Shown: one piece after another, positions 16,332 to 25,800 of the stretch
Position numbering within the stretch: position 1 is the stretch's first letter
How the letters are laid out: every line of letters begins with the position of its first letter
NCBI GenBank assembly: GCA_910584145.1
Contig: CAJTXX010000003.1
Location: 20,957-84,956 of the forward strand
Source: an uncultured Eggerthellaceae bacterium
GTDB taxonomy: Bacteria > Actinomycetota > Coriobacteriia > Coriobacteriales > Eggerthellaceae
Direction of reading: 5' to 3'
DNA: 64,000 nucleotides
Notes under the pieces: model-generated
What the model saw: the letters and a program-made list of their open reading frames with translations, nothing else
Told to the model about the DNA's origin: nothing
Database searches by the model: none
Translations under genes and position numbers: made by a program

Positions 16332-16912
16332 GCATGGGCGATCAGTTGACCATGCCGGTCTTCAAGCCGATGCGCAAGCGCCGCATGCTCTTGGGGCTCG
16401 GCCTCAAGGAGTGGATGCGGGTGGTAGGGTCGCTCGTCATCGGGGCGATGCTCGCGCTGTCGCTGGGCACGCTCAGGCAAGAGGCCGATGTCGCGCTCAA
16501 TGCCTCCGAGCTGCAAGAGCAATATGGCAGGTACAGCCTGTATCAGAGCACCCTCCAGAAAGCCGAGTCCATGATGGATGCGGCCGGGACCGACAGCATC
16601 GAGGCCATCGACCTCACAGCCGACGAGCGGTCATTCGTCGCGAATGCCCGCTACCTGGGGATAGATGCGCAGATGGGCCGCGATGAGCTCATCGAGCTCA
16701 TCCCCAAGAGCGAGCTGCGCGTGATCCCGGTGTTCCCTGACATCCCGCGTTGGATGTTCTGTCTTGGCATCCCGCTCGTCATCACCGTGCTCTTGAGCGT
16801 TGAGGTCTCGCACAACACGACGCTCTCGCGCGAGGGCAGCAGGTACCTCGGCTTCATGAGCTCCCAGCGTGTCTTCGACTCAACACCCAAAGCCTATCTG
16901 AGAGGACGATGA
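16328..16912 (+). CDS. VirB3/PrgI-like T4SS membrane protein
   Basis: 194 aa. The N-terminal pattern (PVFKPMRKRRMLLGLGLKEW followed by a hydrophobic segment at about 33-50) is that of PrgI/VirB3-like proteins that sit beside VirB4. A second pair of hydrophobic stretches occurs near 140-158 (RWMFCLGIPLVITVLLSV). Between them lies an extracytoplasmic or cytoplasmic domain of about 85 residues, absent from the short classical PrgI. Start GTG 16328 overlaps the upstream stop; ATG 16334 is possible. It is followed directly by the split virB4 genes. Confidence 0.65.
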   Translation: MSMGDQLTMPVFKPMRKRRMLLGLGLKEWMRVVGSLVIGAMLALSLGTLRQEADVALNASELQEQYGRYSLYQSTLQKAESMMDAAGTDSIEAIDLTADERSFVANARYLGIDAQMGRDELIELIPKSELRVIPVFPDIPRWMFCLGIPLVITVLLSVEVSHNTTLSREGSRYLGFMSSQRVFDSTPKAYLRGR

Positions 16913-17601
16913 TGCTCACCCTACCGCTCAAGCGCTCTATCAGAGATTCGAAGAGGAAGCGCAAGCAAGCCCTGGAGGCGCGGCAATCCGTCCAAGACCG
17001 CCTGCCGCTCGTAGACATACAAGAGGGCGTGCTGTACCTCAAGGACGGAAGCTATCGCATCTTCGTGGACTACCCCGGAAAGAACTACTCGATCTACTCT
17101 GCAGAGCAGATGCGCCAGGAGGCTCATGATGTCGCCTTCCTCGTCTCTTCTATCACATGCCCCTTCGCCATCGTCAAGTACGTGCGCTCGGTCGAGTCGC
17201 AAGAGGGCCTCATCGAGATCGAGAAGGCCCTCGACGATGCCCGCTCCCGTGCCTTGGGAGCCCACGGCGAGGTGCTGGACAAGGCAGCCTTCAAGCGCTT
17301 GGACCTCATCGAGCGCCACATCCTGCCGCAAGCGCTCACTGAGGCGGCCCGTGCGGAGCACCTGAGCGTCACCAACGTCATCGCGTTCATGTTCGACGCC
17401 AAGATCCCCATAGAGGAGGCAGAGCGTCAGGTTTATGGCTTCTGCCGCATCTCCGAGGACAAGACGAAGGTTCGCGCAGAGCGCCTGGACACGCCCGATG
17501 TGGTCGCGCTGCTCTCCGAGTGGCTAACGCCTACCGACATCCTCAAGGGAGCGTCAACCGATTCGATCGTCTTGCCGAGTCAATGGGATGGGGTAGCGTA
17601 A
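16909..17601 (+). CDS. VirB4 N-terminal domain, separate polypeptide
   Basis: 230 aa with no Walker motif. QDRLPLVDIQEGVLYLKDGSYRIFVDYPGKNYSIYSAEQM resembles the opening beta-rich domain of VirB4/TrsE-type ATPases. The gene ends in TAATG, sharing bases with the start of the ATPase gene, so the two chains are probably made in equal amounts and assemble as one enzyme. Most relatives encode this as one protein of about 800 residues; the two here total 848. A natural split, not a frameshift, is favoured by the clean overlapping stop and start. Confidence 0.7.
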   Translation: MMLTLPLKRSIRDSKRKRKQALEARQSVQDRLPLVDIQEGVLYLKDGSYRIFVDYPGKNYSIYSAEQMRQEAHDVAFLVSSITCPFAIVKYVRSVESQEGLIEIEKALDDARSRALGAHGEVLDKAAFKRLDLIERHILPQALTEAARAEHLSVTNVIAFMFDAKIPIEEAERQVYGFCRISEDKTKVRAERLDTPDVVALLSEWLTPTDILKGASTDSIVLPSQWDGVA

Positions 17602-19457
17602 TGGCGAAGAATATCCTCGGCAACCACAAGGGCCAGATGAACAAGGCCCTCATCAATGCGATAGCGCCCTCCCGGCTTGAGTTCGCCAACACCCACGGTC
17701 TCACCGATGACACATACATCAAGATGTTCGCCATGAGCGACTACGCCGCAGAGCAGCCCCTCGATTGGGGCAGCGCGTTCATCGGATGCTCCGGGCTCCA
17801 AGCACCGGTCGTCATCGCTTGCAAGCCCGCGAGCAAGGTGGCCATGCAGGAGCTCGTGGACAAGGCGGCATCCGAGGCAGATGCCCAGATCGTGTCCGTG
17901 CGCAAATCGCTCTCGGAGACCATCGACGACAAGCAGGCTGAAGAGCATGCGGTGCGCATCGCCCACATGATCGCGCGAGACAACGTGAGGATGTTCGAGG
18001 CGTCCATCTACATCGCGCTCCGCTCTCGCGAATACGATGAGCTTGCAGATTCGGAAGACTACCTCAGGCGGATGCTCGCTCCCTACGGAAACGGCGTCAA
18101 GACCCTCATCGCGAACCAGGACAAGATGTTCTTCGCCGCGTCCCCCATGCTGACAGATGACCCCGTCACCTTCGAGCAGACAGCACGCCCCATGCCGGCA
18201 TCGACTTTGGCCTGGATGATGCCCTTCAAGAGCACGGGGCTCGCCGACCCCAGGGGCATCGGCATAGGAGTTGACGATGACGGCGGTGCCGTGCGCATCG
18301 ACACCATGACGCACACCGCCACCAGGAAGAACTTCAACGGCATCTTCGTAGGCGATTCGGGCTCCGGCAAGTCCGCAGAGCTTAAGCATATCGCACTGCA
18401 CGAGTGGGCGGTCAAGGGGGCCAAGATCCTCTGGATAGACCCAGAGGGCGAAGCCGAATCGTTCGTGCGCTCTCTGGGCTGCAAGGTGGTGAAGATCGGC
18501 TCTGAGAGCGAATCGGGCATCCCTGTGTTCGCGCCGCGCAACATCGGGTCAGGCGATGACGGCGCTGCCGATGACGCGGATGAGGACACGCAGAGCTCAA
18601 CGTCCCAAGAGCGCGTGCTCGCCGCCACCATCCCGTTCGTCTCCTCCTACATCAAGATCGCCTTCTCGCCGGACATAGACGACATGCCGGCATTGGAGGA
18701 GGCGCTGGAGAGGACCTACGGCGGCTATGGCATCACCCCCGAGATGACCTTCGGCGAGTACGAGGCAACAGACCTCAGCTATCCCGTCATGGAGGACCTC
18801 TACAACGTCTTGAACGAACTGGCCAAGGAGAACCCGCAGAACCCCTCGTACGATCATGTGGCACAGCGCATCCGAAAGGCCGCGGTCGGCTATGACGCGC
18901 ACCGCTACAACTCGCGCAAGGTGATCGACGCCTCCGATGACATCGTGCTCATCAATACCGAGGGCATCTCCGCCGACGAGGCCATGATGAGAGCCGAGTA
19001 CTACAACATCCTCTCATGGTGTTGGTCGCAGATCCGCTCAGAGCGCTGGACGGGACGCTACGTCAGGCTCATCGCCGACGAGCTCCACACCATCGTCAAC
19101 CGCAAGAGCGTGGATGCCGCGATGATGGTGAAGAACATCGTCCAGCGTGCCCGCAAGTACGGAGCTGGGTTCTTCGGTTCCACGCCCCAGATCGTCGATT
19201 TCAGGGCAGAGGGCGTGAAGGACATCGGCGAGGCCATCATTCTCAACTCCACCTATCGCTTCTACGGCGGCGCACGCGGCGACAACCTGGAATCCGTGGT
19301 GAAGACCGAGGGCTTCTCCAAGGAGGTGGAGCGCGGCCTCATGCGCGCCCAGCGAGCCCGGTTCGTGGTCTGCGCTGGCGCGACGGAGAAGACCTGGGTG
19401 AACACCGTCATCCCCGAATGGGAGCTGGAGCTCTTCGGGGCGGGCGGCGGCAAGTAG
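17601..19457 (+). CDS. virB4: VirB4-like conjugation ATPase (motor domain)
   Basis: 618 aa. Walker A GDSGSGKS lies near residue 251, Walker B ILWIDPEGE near 276, then VRLIADELHTIVNRK (the second acidic motif and sensor) and the C-terminal FRAEGVKDIGEAIILNSTYRF with an arginine finger region. It powers substrate transfer and pilus or channel assembly at the inner face of the membrane. Start ATG 17601 overlaps the preceding stop. The missing N-terminal domain is supplied by 16909-17601. Confidence 0.93.
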   Translation: MAKNILGNHKGQMNKALINAIAPSRLEFANTHGLTDDTYIKMFAMSDYAAEQPLDWGSAFIGCSGLQAPVVIACKPASKVAMQELVDKAASEADAQIVSVRKSLSETIDDKQAEEHAVRIAHMIARDNVRMFEASIYIALRSREYDELADSEDYLRRMLAPYGNGVKTLIANQDKMFFAASPMLTDDPVTFEQTARPMPASTLAWMMPFKSTGLADPRGIGIGVDDDGGAVRIDTMTHTATRKNFNGIFVGDSGSGKSAELKHIALHEWAVKGAKILWIDPEGEAESFVRSLGCKVVKIGSESESGIPVFAPRNIGSGDDGAADDADEDTQSSTSQERVLAATIPFVSSYIKIAFSPDIDDMPALEEALERTYGGYGITPEMTFGEYEATDLSYPVMEDLYNVLNELAKENPQNPSYDHVAQRIRKAAVGYDAHRYNSRKVIDASDDIVLINTEGISADEAMMRAEYYNILSWCWSQIRSERWTGRYVRLIADELHTIVNRKSVDAAMMVKNIVQRARKYGAGFFGSTPQIVDFRAEGVKDIGEAIILNSTYRFYGGARGDNLESVVKTEGFSKEVERGLMRAQRARFVVCAGATEKTWVNTVIPEWELELFGAGGGK

Positions 19458-19463
19458 TGCCCG

Positions 19464-20597
19464 ATGATGCGCCTCATCAAGATAGCCGCCATCTTCGCAT
19501 TGAGCATCCCCATGCTCATCTCGATCGCCGTGCCGGTGATGCTCGGCGTCTCATCCTCAGCAGCCGGGGGCAACGGTGCGGCGATAGTCGAGGTCGCCAA
19601 GAGCGAATACGATGACTACGTGGCTGCTGACATCCACGGCGGCGACAAGTACCGCGCCTGGATCAACGGCGGAGCTGCCGATGGCGCTCCTTGGTGCGCT
19701 ACGTTCGTCTCATGGTGCGCGAACGAGTGCGGGTTCATCGAATCCGGCATCGTTCCCAAGAATGGTGCCGTTCTCGGCTTCCTCGATTACTACCGAAGCC
19801 ACCCCGACATGGGTGCCGTGTTCGACGGGAACGCCTACAGCCCGGTCCCAGGTGACTTCATCGTGTGGCAGCGCAGTCTCGACCCCGACAGCATCATCGA
19901 GTCGCACATCGGCATCGTGGAGCGCGTGGGCGACGAAGGGCGCGTCTACACCATAGAGGGCAACTCCGGCAACAGCATCTCCAAGAACTCCTACGCGCGC
20001 GCTGGCCTGGCCAGCTACTACATCCATCCTGCCTACCCGGCCACAGCCGCTGGCGCAAGCTATGTCGATGACCCGACATGCGGCGACATCGCCATCGACT
20101 ACGGCGGAAGGACCAACTGCTACACCTACATGGGTTGGCAGACCATCACCTCCCCGAGCTCCAACCAGTACAAGCTGCGCGAAGCGGCTGGCATGAACTT
20201 CGACGATGAGGGCTTCGGCATCATCAACGGTCGCTATGTGATCGCATGCACCACCACCTTCGGGGGCGTCGGCGACTACATCGACTTCTACCTGCAGGAC
20301 GGCACGGTTCTCGCATGCGTCATCGGCGACATCAAGAGCGAGAGCGATGCTAACTGGACCAGGTTCGGGCACACGACCCCGCCAAACGGTCTCTCCGTCG
20401 TCGAGTTCGTGGTGGACAAGACCTCCTGGTATGGCTCAGGGCATGCCAACCCCGGTACGCCCAGCTGCCATCCCGAATGGAAGCAGCAGATCGTATCCGC
20501 ATCAAAGGTCGGCTCTTTCGACGGCGCATCCACGACACAGGTCGGCGGCCTTGCCTCCTGCTCAGCAGCCATCATCCGAGCCACCATCGCCCGTTAG
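19464..20597 (+). CDS. VirB1-like CHAP-domain peptidoglycan hydrolase
   Basis: 377 aa. A signal-anchor (about 5-28) precedes a CHAP domain (about 40-190): catalytic Cys78 in GAPWCATFVSWC, His148 in ESHIGIVER and Asn167 in IEGNSGNSISKN. It should cleave peptide crossbridges to open the wall for the secretion channel. Residues 200-375 form a second exported domain (YGGRTNCYTYMGWQTITSPSSNQYKL) of a type seen after CHAP/NlpC modules, function unknown. It starts 6 bp after the virB4 stop, in the same operon. Confidence 0.88.
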   Translation: MMRLIKIAAIFALSIPMLISIAVPVMLGVSSSAAGGNGAAIVEVAKSEYDDYVAADIHGGDKYRAWINGGAADGAPWCATFVSWCANECGFIESGIVPKNGAVLGFLDYYRSHPDMGAVFDGNAYSPVPGDFIVWQRSLDPDSIIESHIGIVERVGDEGRVYTIEGNSGNSISKNSYARAGLASYYIHPAYPATAAGASYVDDPTCGDIAIDYGGRTNCYTYMGWQTITSPSSNQYKLREAAGMNFDDEGFGIINGRYVIACTTTFGGVGDYIDFYLQDGTVLACVIGDIKSESDANWTRFGHTTPPNGLSVVEFVVDKTSWYGSGHANPGTPSCHPEWKQQIVSASKVGSFDGASTTQVGGLASCSAAIIRATIAR

Positions 20598-20611
20598 GAA
20601 AGGACTTGCGA

Positions 20612-21433
20612 ATGAAGCGAAGCGAAGGCAAAGGTAGCGCGTCATCCAAGGGTAGAGGCCATCAGGCAGCCATCGCCATCGGCACCTTCGCCCTGGCGGC
20701 GGCACTGCTCTCGTACGGGCTCGTTACCTCGTGCTCCACAGAAGAGGAGCCGCAGATAGAGCCGGAGACCGCCCCACAGCAAAGCGAAGCACAGACGCAC
20801 CAGAGCTTGTTCTTCGGTACGGAGAACTGGACCTTCATGTCAGATGACACGATGCAGCGCTTCCAAGAGGAGTTCTATGCATGGCTGCTTGAGAGCGAAG
20901 GCTTGGAGGATGGTGCGTACGTGTACCTCCATTCAGAGGAGATCGCGTGCGTTGATGGCGTCTGGAGCGCATACGCCCGCACGCCGCTCGATGATGCCTA
21001 CTACAAGGTCACCTTCGACCCTCAGAGCAAAGAGATCACCTACCAAGAGGTGCTCAGACCCTCGTTCGCTAACAAGCCCGTCGAAGCGCGCGAAGAGATA
21101 GCCGCCTCAGTCGCAGAGCAAGACGAGCAGGATCAGCCCAACGTGCGCAATGCTTCGAACAACATCCCCGTTGACGATGTGAGCACCCTGTCCGCTCTCA
21201 TGCCGAAAGCCGCAGCCGAATCGCTCTCAAGGATCGTGAGCGAGTACGCAGCAATGAAGGGCATCCAGACCTCTAGCGCCCTCTGCAGCGTCTACCCTGA
21301 GAGCGTATCCACGAGCAGTGGCACAACAACGCTTGAGGTGCTCATCTACGACGCCCAGAAGAACGGCTACGTCATCAAGGCGGACTATGATTCCGCATCC
21401 GACAGGTTCGGGATGTCCATGACGCAGCTCTAA
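20612..21433 (+). CDS. Anchored extracytoplasmic protein of the T4SS
   Basis: 273 aa. A basic N terminus is followed by a hydrophobic segment (about 22-40) ending LVTSC, a possible lipobox or simple anchor, then an acidic linker (STEEEPQIEPETAPQQ). The remainder has two similar alpha/beta halves (EFYAWLLESEGLEDGAYVY and the C-terminal LSRIVSEYAAMKGIQTSSAL with VLIYDAQKNGYVIKADY). Position and topology suggest a VirB8/TcpC-type periplasmic-side scaffold; sequence alone does not prove this. It is the last gene before a 139-bp gap. Confidence 0.55.
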   Translation: MKRSEGKGSASSKGRGHQAAIAIGTFALAAALLSYGLVTSCSTEEEPQIEPETAPQQSEAQTHQSLFFGTENWTFMSDDTMQRFQEEFYAWLLESEGLEDGAYVYLHSEEIACVDGVWSAYARTPLDDAYYKVTFDPQSKEITYQEVLRPSFANKPVEAREEIAASVAEQDEQDQPNVRNASNNIPVDDVSTLSALMPKAAAESLSRIVSEYAAMKGIQTSSALCSVYPESVSTSSGTTTLEVLIYDAQKNGYVIKADYDSASDRFGMSMTQL

Positions 21434-21572
21434 CCAAAAGCACGGAGTCAATACCTGCGAAGCACAAGGAGCAATACGGGACCCGTGGCGCTTCTCGCCG
21501 CTCATATACCCCCTAGCTTCGTGTCAGTGACGCCTTCCGGCGACACAGTCCATCTATGAGAAAGGTAGGTGT

Positions 21573-22826
21573 ATGAGCGCAATGCGTACAGGCCTCATCA
21601 CGAGCAAGGATCGGGCGACACTCTACAAGGAGGTGCTGCCGCGGGGGACGATCATCGAGTGCGACCCGGAGCGCCGGCTCAAGGACACGCTGCGGGAGAT
21701 GTCCCGCAAGGCGGTCAACGTGGCGGTCGTGGACGATGCCGGGCTCGCCCATCCCGAGGCAGACGAGCTTGAGATGCTTGACTGGGCAGCCCTGCCGCAG
21801 AAGCACCCGCTCCGCATCGTGTTCGCTGCCTCTGCAGACCGAAGCCCCAAAGACCCCCTCTTCGCGGCGCTTGCAGAGGCAAAGGTGTACGACATCGTGC
21901 GCCCGGATCAGCCGGACGAGCTCTTCCAAGCGGTCAGGCAGCGCATAGAGAATCCTGCATCGGCAGATGATGTGCAGCAGTATCTCAGCCGCAGTCCACG
22001 AAGGCGAGGAGGGCGCACAGGGCAGAAGAAGCCCGGGCGGAAGAGCTATCCGAAGGGGATCGCGGGTTCGCATCCTTTACTGGAACCGCCTCGAACCGTA
22101 GAAAGTGAAAACAAGGAGAACCAACCGTGCACAGAACCATCATGGAGCTACATCATGCCTGAGACACCGAAGCAGACAACGACGCACGCCAAGCGCCGCA
22201 AGGTGGTCTCAACGGCATCGCTGTTCGGGCATCCTGGCGCAACGACGCTTGCGATGTCCCTCGCCCTTTGGCTTGCGAAGCGCAAGCGAAAGAAGATCGT
22301 CTGCGCGTTGTCCGACAACGCCTTCTTCAACCACTTGAAAGCTGGATTCAACGCAGAGACTGCAGCTGAATCGTTTGAATACAAGGGCGTGACGTTCTGC
22401 ACGTTCGCAGGAGCGGAAGCGTTCGCAGACGATGCAGCATGGGCGATCTACGACTGCGGCCGCCTGTTCACAACCCATGCGGACACCCCGGCATCGAACG
22501 CCCACAGGCGCTTCTACACGTCCAACATGAAGCTCATGTGCCTGGAAGGACAGCCCTGGGACACGCCCAAGGTCAAGGACGCACTCAAGGACATGGCACC
22601 GAGCGAGATCGCCTCATGGACGTGGTGCATCCGATCCGCATCGAGCGACTTTATAGCTCAGCTCAAGGCATATCTGACAGAGATGCGCGCCAACACAGAG
22701 AGCTGGTTCAAGACGCCTGAAAACCCTGAGTTCTTCGCGCGGGCCGGACACGACGGTTTCGACAAGGTCAATTACGACGGCCTCTTGGGCAAGAGCCGCC
22801 ATGACCAGGAAGGAGGAAGCCTATGA
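21573..22826 (+). CDS. CpaE/TadZ-like protein with receiver-like and MinD-like domains
   Basis: 417 aa. Residues 1-130 look like a degenerate receiver domain (GTIIECDPERRLKDTLREMSRKAVNVAVVDDAG, then VYDIVRPDQPDELFQAVRQRI). A basic linker follows, then a MinD/ParA-like fold starting STASLFGHPGATTLAMSLALWLAKRKRK (about 213-240). The P-loop Lys of GKTT is replaced by Ala (GATT), as in TadZ/CpaE proteins that position pili. Walker B area is WAIYDCGRLF. Adjacency to the adhesin and sortase suggests polar placement of the surface fibre or transfer channel. The stop overlaps the adhesin start. Confidence 0.6.
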   Translation: MSAMRTGLITSKDRATLYKEVLPRGTIIECDPERRLKDTLREMSRKAVNVAVVDDAGLAHPEADELEMLDWAALPQKHPLRIVFAASADRSPKDPLFAALAEAKVYDIVRPDQPDELFQAVRQRIENPASADDVQQYLSRSPRRRGGRTGQKKPGRKSYPKGIAGSHPLLEPPRTVESENKENQPCTEPSWSYIMPETPKQTTTHAKRRKVVSTASLFGHPGATTLAMSLALWLAKRKRKKIVCALSDNAFFNHLKAGFNAETAAESFEYKGVTFCTFAGAEAFADDAAWAIYDCGRLFTTHADTPASNAHRRFYTSNMKLMCLEGQPWDTPKVKDALKDMAPSEIASWTWCIRSASSDFIAQLKAYLTEMRANTESWFKTPENPEFFARAGHDGFDKVNYDGLLGKSRHDQEGGSL

Positions 22827-25800
22827 GGCGGGATGTTCCAGCCTCGATGCAGGCAGCCAACACTCCGTCTCATATCTTGAAAGCCATTCTCATCATCTCG
22901 CTCGTCTTAGGGCTTGTGCCTTTTGGCATGCTGGCCATGCCTGAGAAAGCATACGCATCCGACTATGCGTACCTCTCGGTCGGGGACAAGATCCCTTACG
23001 CCGGATGGACGACCACATGCTTCTCGGTATTCGGCAACGAAGCCTATTGCGGCGATCCCTCAAGCGACACGCCAGCCGCCGGCACCTACCGAGTTGAGGA
23101 GGTAACCGACGCTGCGCTCTTGGCCGGGTTGTGGTTCGGATATGGCGGCCCGGGATTCGACGCCTCCATGTGGCCGAGCAGCTGGTATGACGGCTCCGGT
23201 ATGACGGCGAATCGCTATCGCGCCCTCACGCATATCGTGCTGTCGGATATTTATGCGCACAACGGTCACTACTCATATGGGCAATGCAACAGCAGCTTCG
23301 TGCGCTGGTGCCAAGACAACGTCATTGGCTTCTCCATTTCCAATGGGGAGCTGGTCAACGAGAACGTCGTCAACGTCCGTATCAACTGGAATGCCTTTCT
23401 GCTGAACGGGGCAGGCGAGTCTTACGGCGACGTTCCTGCCGGATTCAAAGGCTATCTGATGCACACCGGATCGCGCACGCAGGTCATCCTCGCGTTCGAC
23501 TACCATCCCTATGGCTCACTGGAGATCCGCAAGGCATCCGCGAACCCCGACATATCCACCGGGAACGATTGCTACACCCTGGAAGGCGCGGTCTACGGTC
23601 TCTATACCGATCCCGGATGCACGAACCTCATGCGAAGCATCACGACCAACGTCGATGGCGTTGCGCGCGCAGACGAGGTGCCCATCGGCACCTACTACGT
23701 GAAAGAGATCTCGGCCCCGAGAGGCTATGCGCTGTCGTATGACGTGAGCAACGTAGCGATCGAGGCCGAGCAGACCACCTACCTTGGCACCGTCGACATC
23801 CCCCAGAACGACCCCGCCTACTTTTGCGTCCAAAAGTACGACGGCGAGCGCACCTACTTCGCGCACAATCTGCCGCAAGGCTCAGCCAGCCTCGGCGGTG
23901 CCGAGTACCGGCTCGACTACTACGACGGCTACTTCAGCACGCTCGCAGATGCTGAGCGCTCCGGTGACCCAACGCGCACTTGGATCGTGCGCACTGACGA
24001 GGATGGGTTCGCAGCGCTCGATCAGGACTACGTCGTCTCTGGTGGTTCTCTCTACACTGACACCCACGGCAATCCCACATTGCCCCTCGGCACGCTCGTG
24101 ATCCGCGAGACCAAGGCGCCTGAGGGCTACCTTCTGGACAGCAGCACCGTCTATGTGCAGCAGATCACGCCCCAAGGCCACCTTGAGGCCGTCTACACCT
24201 ATGTCACTCCGATCCACCCCGAACAGGTCATCCGCGGCGGCGTGTCCATTGAGAAGCGCGACATCGAGAGCGGCCTGCTCACGCCACTCGGTGGTGCTAC
24301 GTTGGACAAGACCGAGTTCAAGATCACCAACCGCTCAGCCAATACGGTCATCGTTGATGGCATAGACTATGCGCCGGGTGCCGTGGTCAAGACCATCTAC
24401 ACCGATGGCGCTGTCGCATCCACGGCTGCTGACTGCCTGCCCTATGGCCATTACTCCATCCAGGAGACGTCACCCAGCACGGGCTATCTGCTGACGGATG
24501 TCACCGAGCGGTTCTTCGACATCGTCAACGACGGCGAGATCGTGAAGATCGAGGGCGACAAGGCACCTCATAACCAGGTGAAGCGCGGCGATGTGGAGCT
24601 CGTCAAGGTCCGCGAATCCGACCAGCGCCGCCTCGATGGCATTCCCTTCAGGATCACTTCGGAGACCACGGGCGAATCCCATGTGTTCGTCTCCGACGAG
24701 AATGGCGAGGCGAAGACCGAGGCAGCTTGGAACCCGCACACCCAGCGCACCAATGCCAACGATGATGCGGTGGCGGAGGACGGAACCGTTGACGAGTCGA
24801 AGTTGGATAGCGAGGCTGGCATCTGGTTCGGGCTGACCACCGAGGGCTGGACCGTGAAGGCAGACGATGCGCTCGGTGCGCTGCCCTACGACACCTACCA
24901 GATCGACGAGCTCGGCTGCTCCAAGAACGAGGGCCTTGAGCTCGTGAGCATGAAGCTGCGCGTCTCTCGCCACGCCTACCAGGTGGACCTGGGAAGCGTG
25001 GACAACCAGCCGAAGGGGCAGATCACCCTCTCGACCACTGCGCGTGATGGACATGACGGCGACAAGGCTCTGACGCTCGACCCCGAGGCAACGCTCATCG
25101 ACCGCGTCGAGTACACGGGGCTCACCGTCGGCGCGACCTACACCATGCAGGGCACGCTCATGGACAAGGCCACGGGCGAGCCGGTCAAGCGCGACGACGG
25201 CACGAGCGTTACCGCATCCAAGACCTTCAAAGCCGAAAGCGCCAGCGGCTACGTTGAGCTTGAGTTCGCCTTCGATGCCACCAAGCTCGCAGGCCATCCC
25301 ACGGTCGCCTTCGAGGTGCTGGTGGACACGGCAACGGATGCTGCGGTTGCAGAGCATACCGACATCGAGGACTTCGATCAGACGGTCAACGTCAACGAGC
25401 CGAAGATCGGCACGACCGCCAAGGACGGCCTTGACGGGGACCATGCCGTCATCGCAGACGGCAAGGCGAAGGTCGTGGACACCATCACCTACCGCGGCCT
25501 CATGGTCGGCAAGGAGTACACCGCCGAGGGCACCATCATGGCGGTCGGGTCTAACGGGGCAGAGCCCCTCAAGGACGCTGATGGCAATCCGGTCACCGCG
25601 TCCGTGACATTCACACCCGAGGATGCCAATGGCAACATCGACGTCACCTTCGAGTTCGACGCCTCTCTGCTTGCCGGCATGAAGCTCGTCGCCTTCGAGA
25701 AGGTGCTTCGCGCTGGTGCCGTCATCGCCGACCACGAGGACCCTGACGATCCCTCGCAGACCGTGGATGTGGTCGCGCCTGAGATCGGGACGTATGCGTT

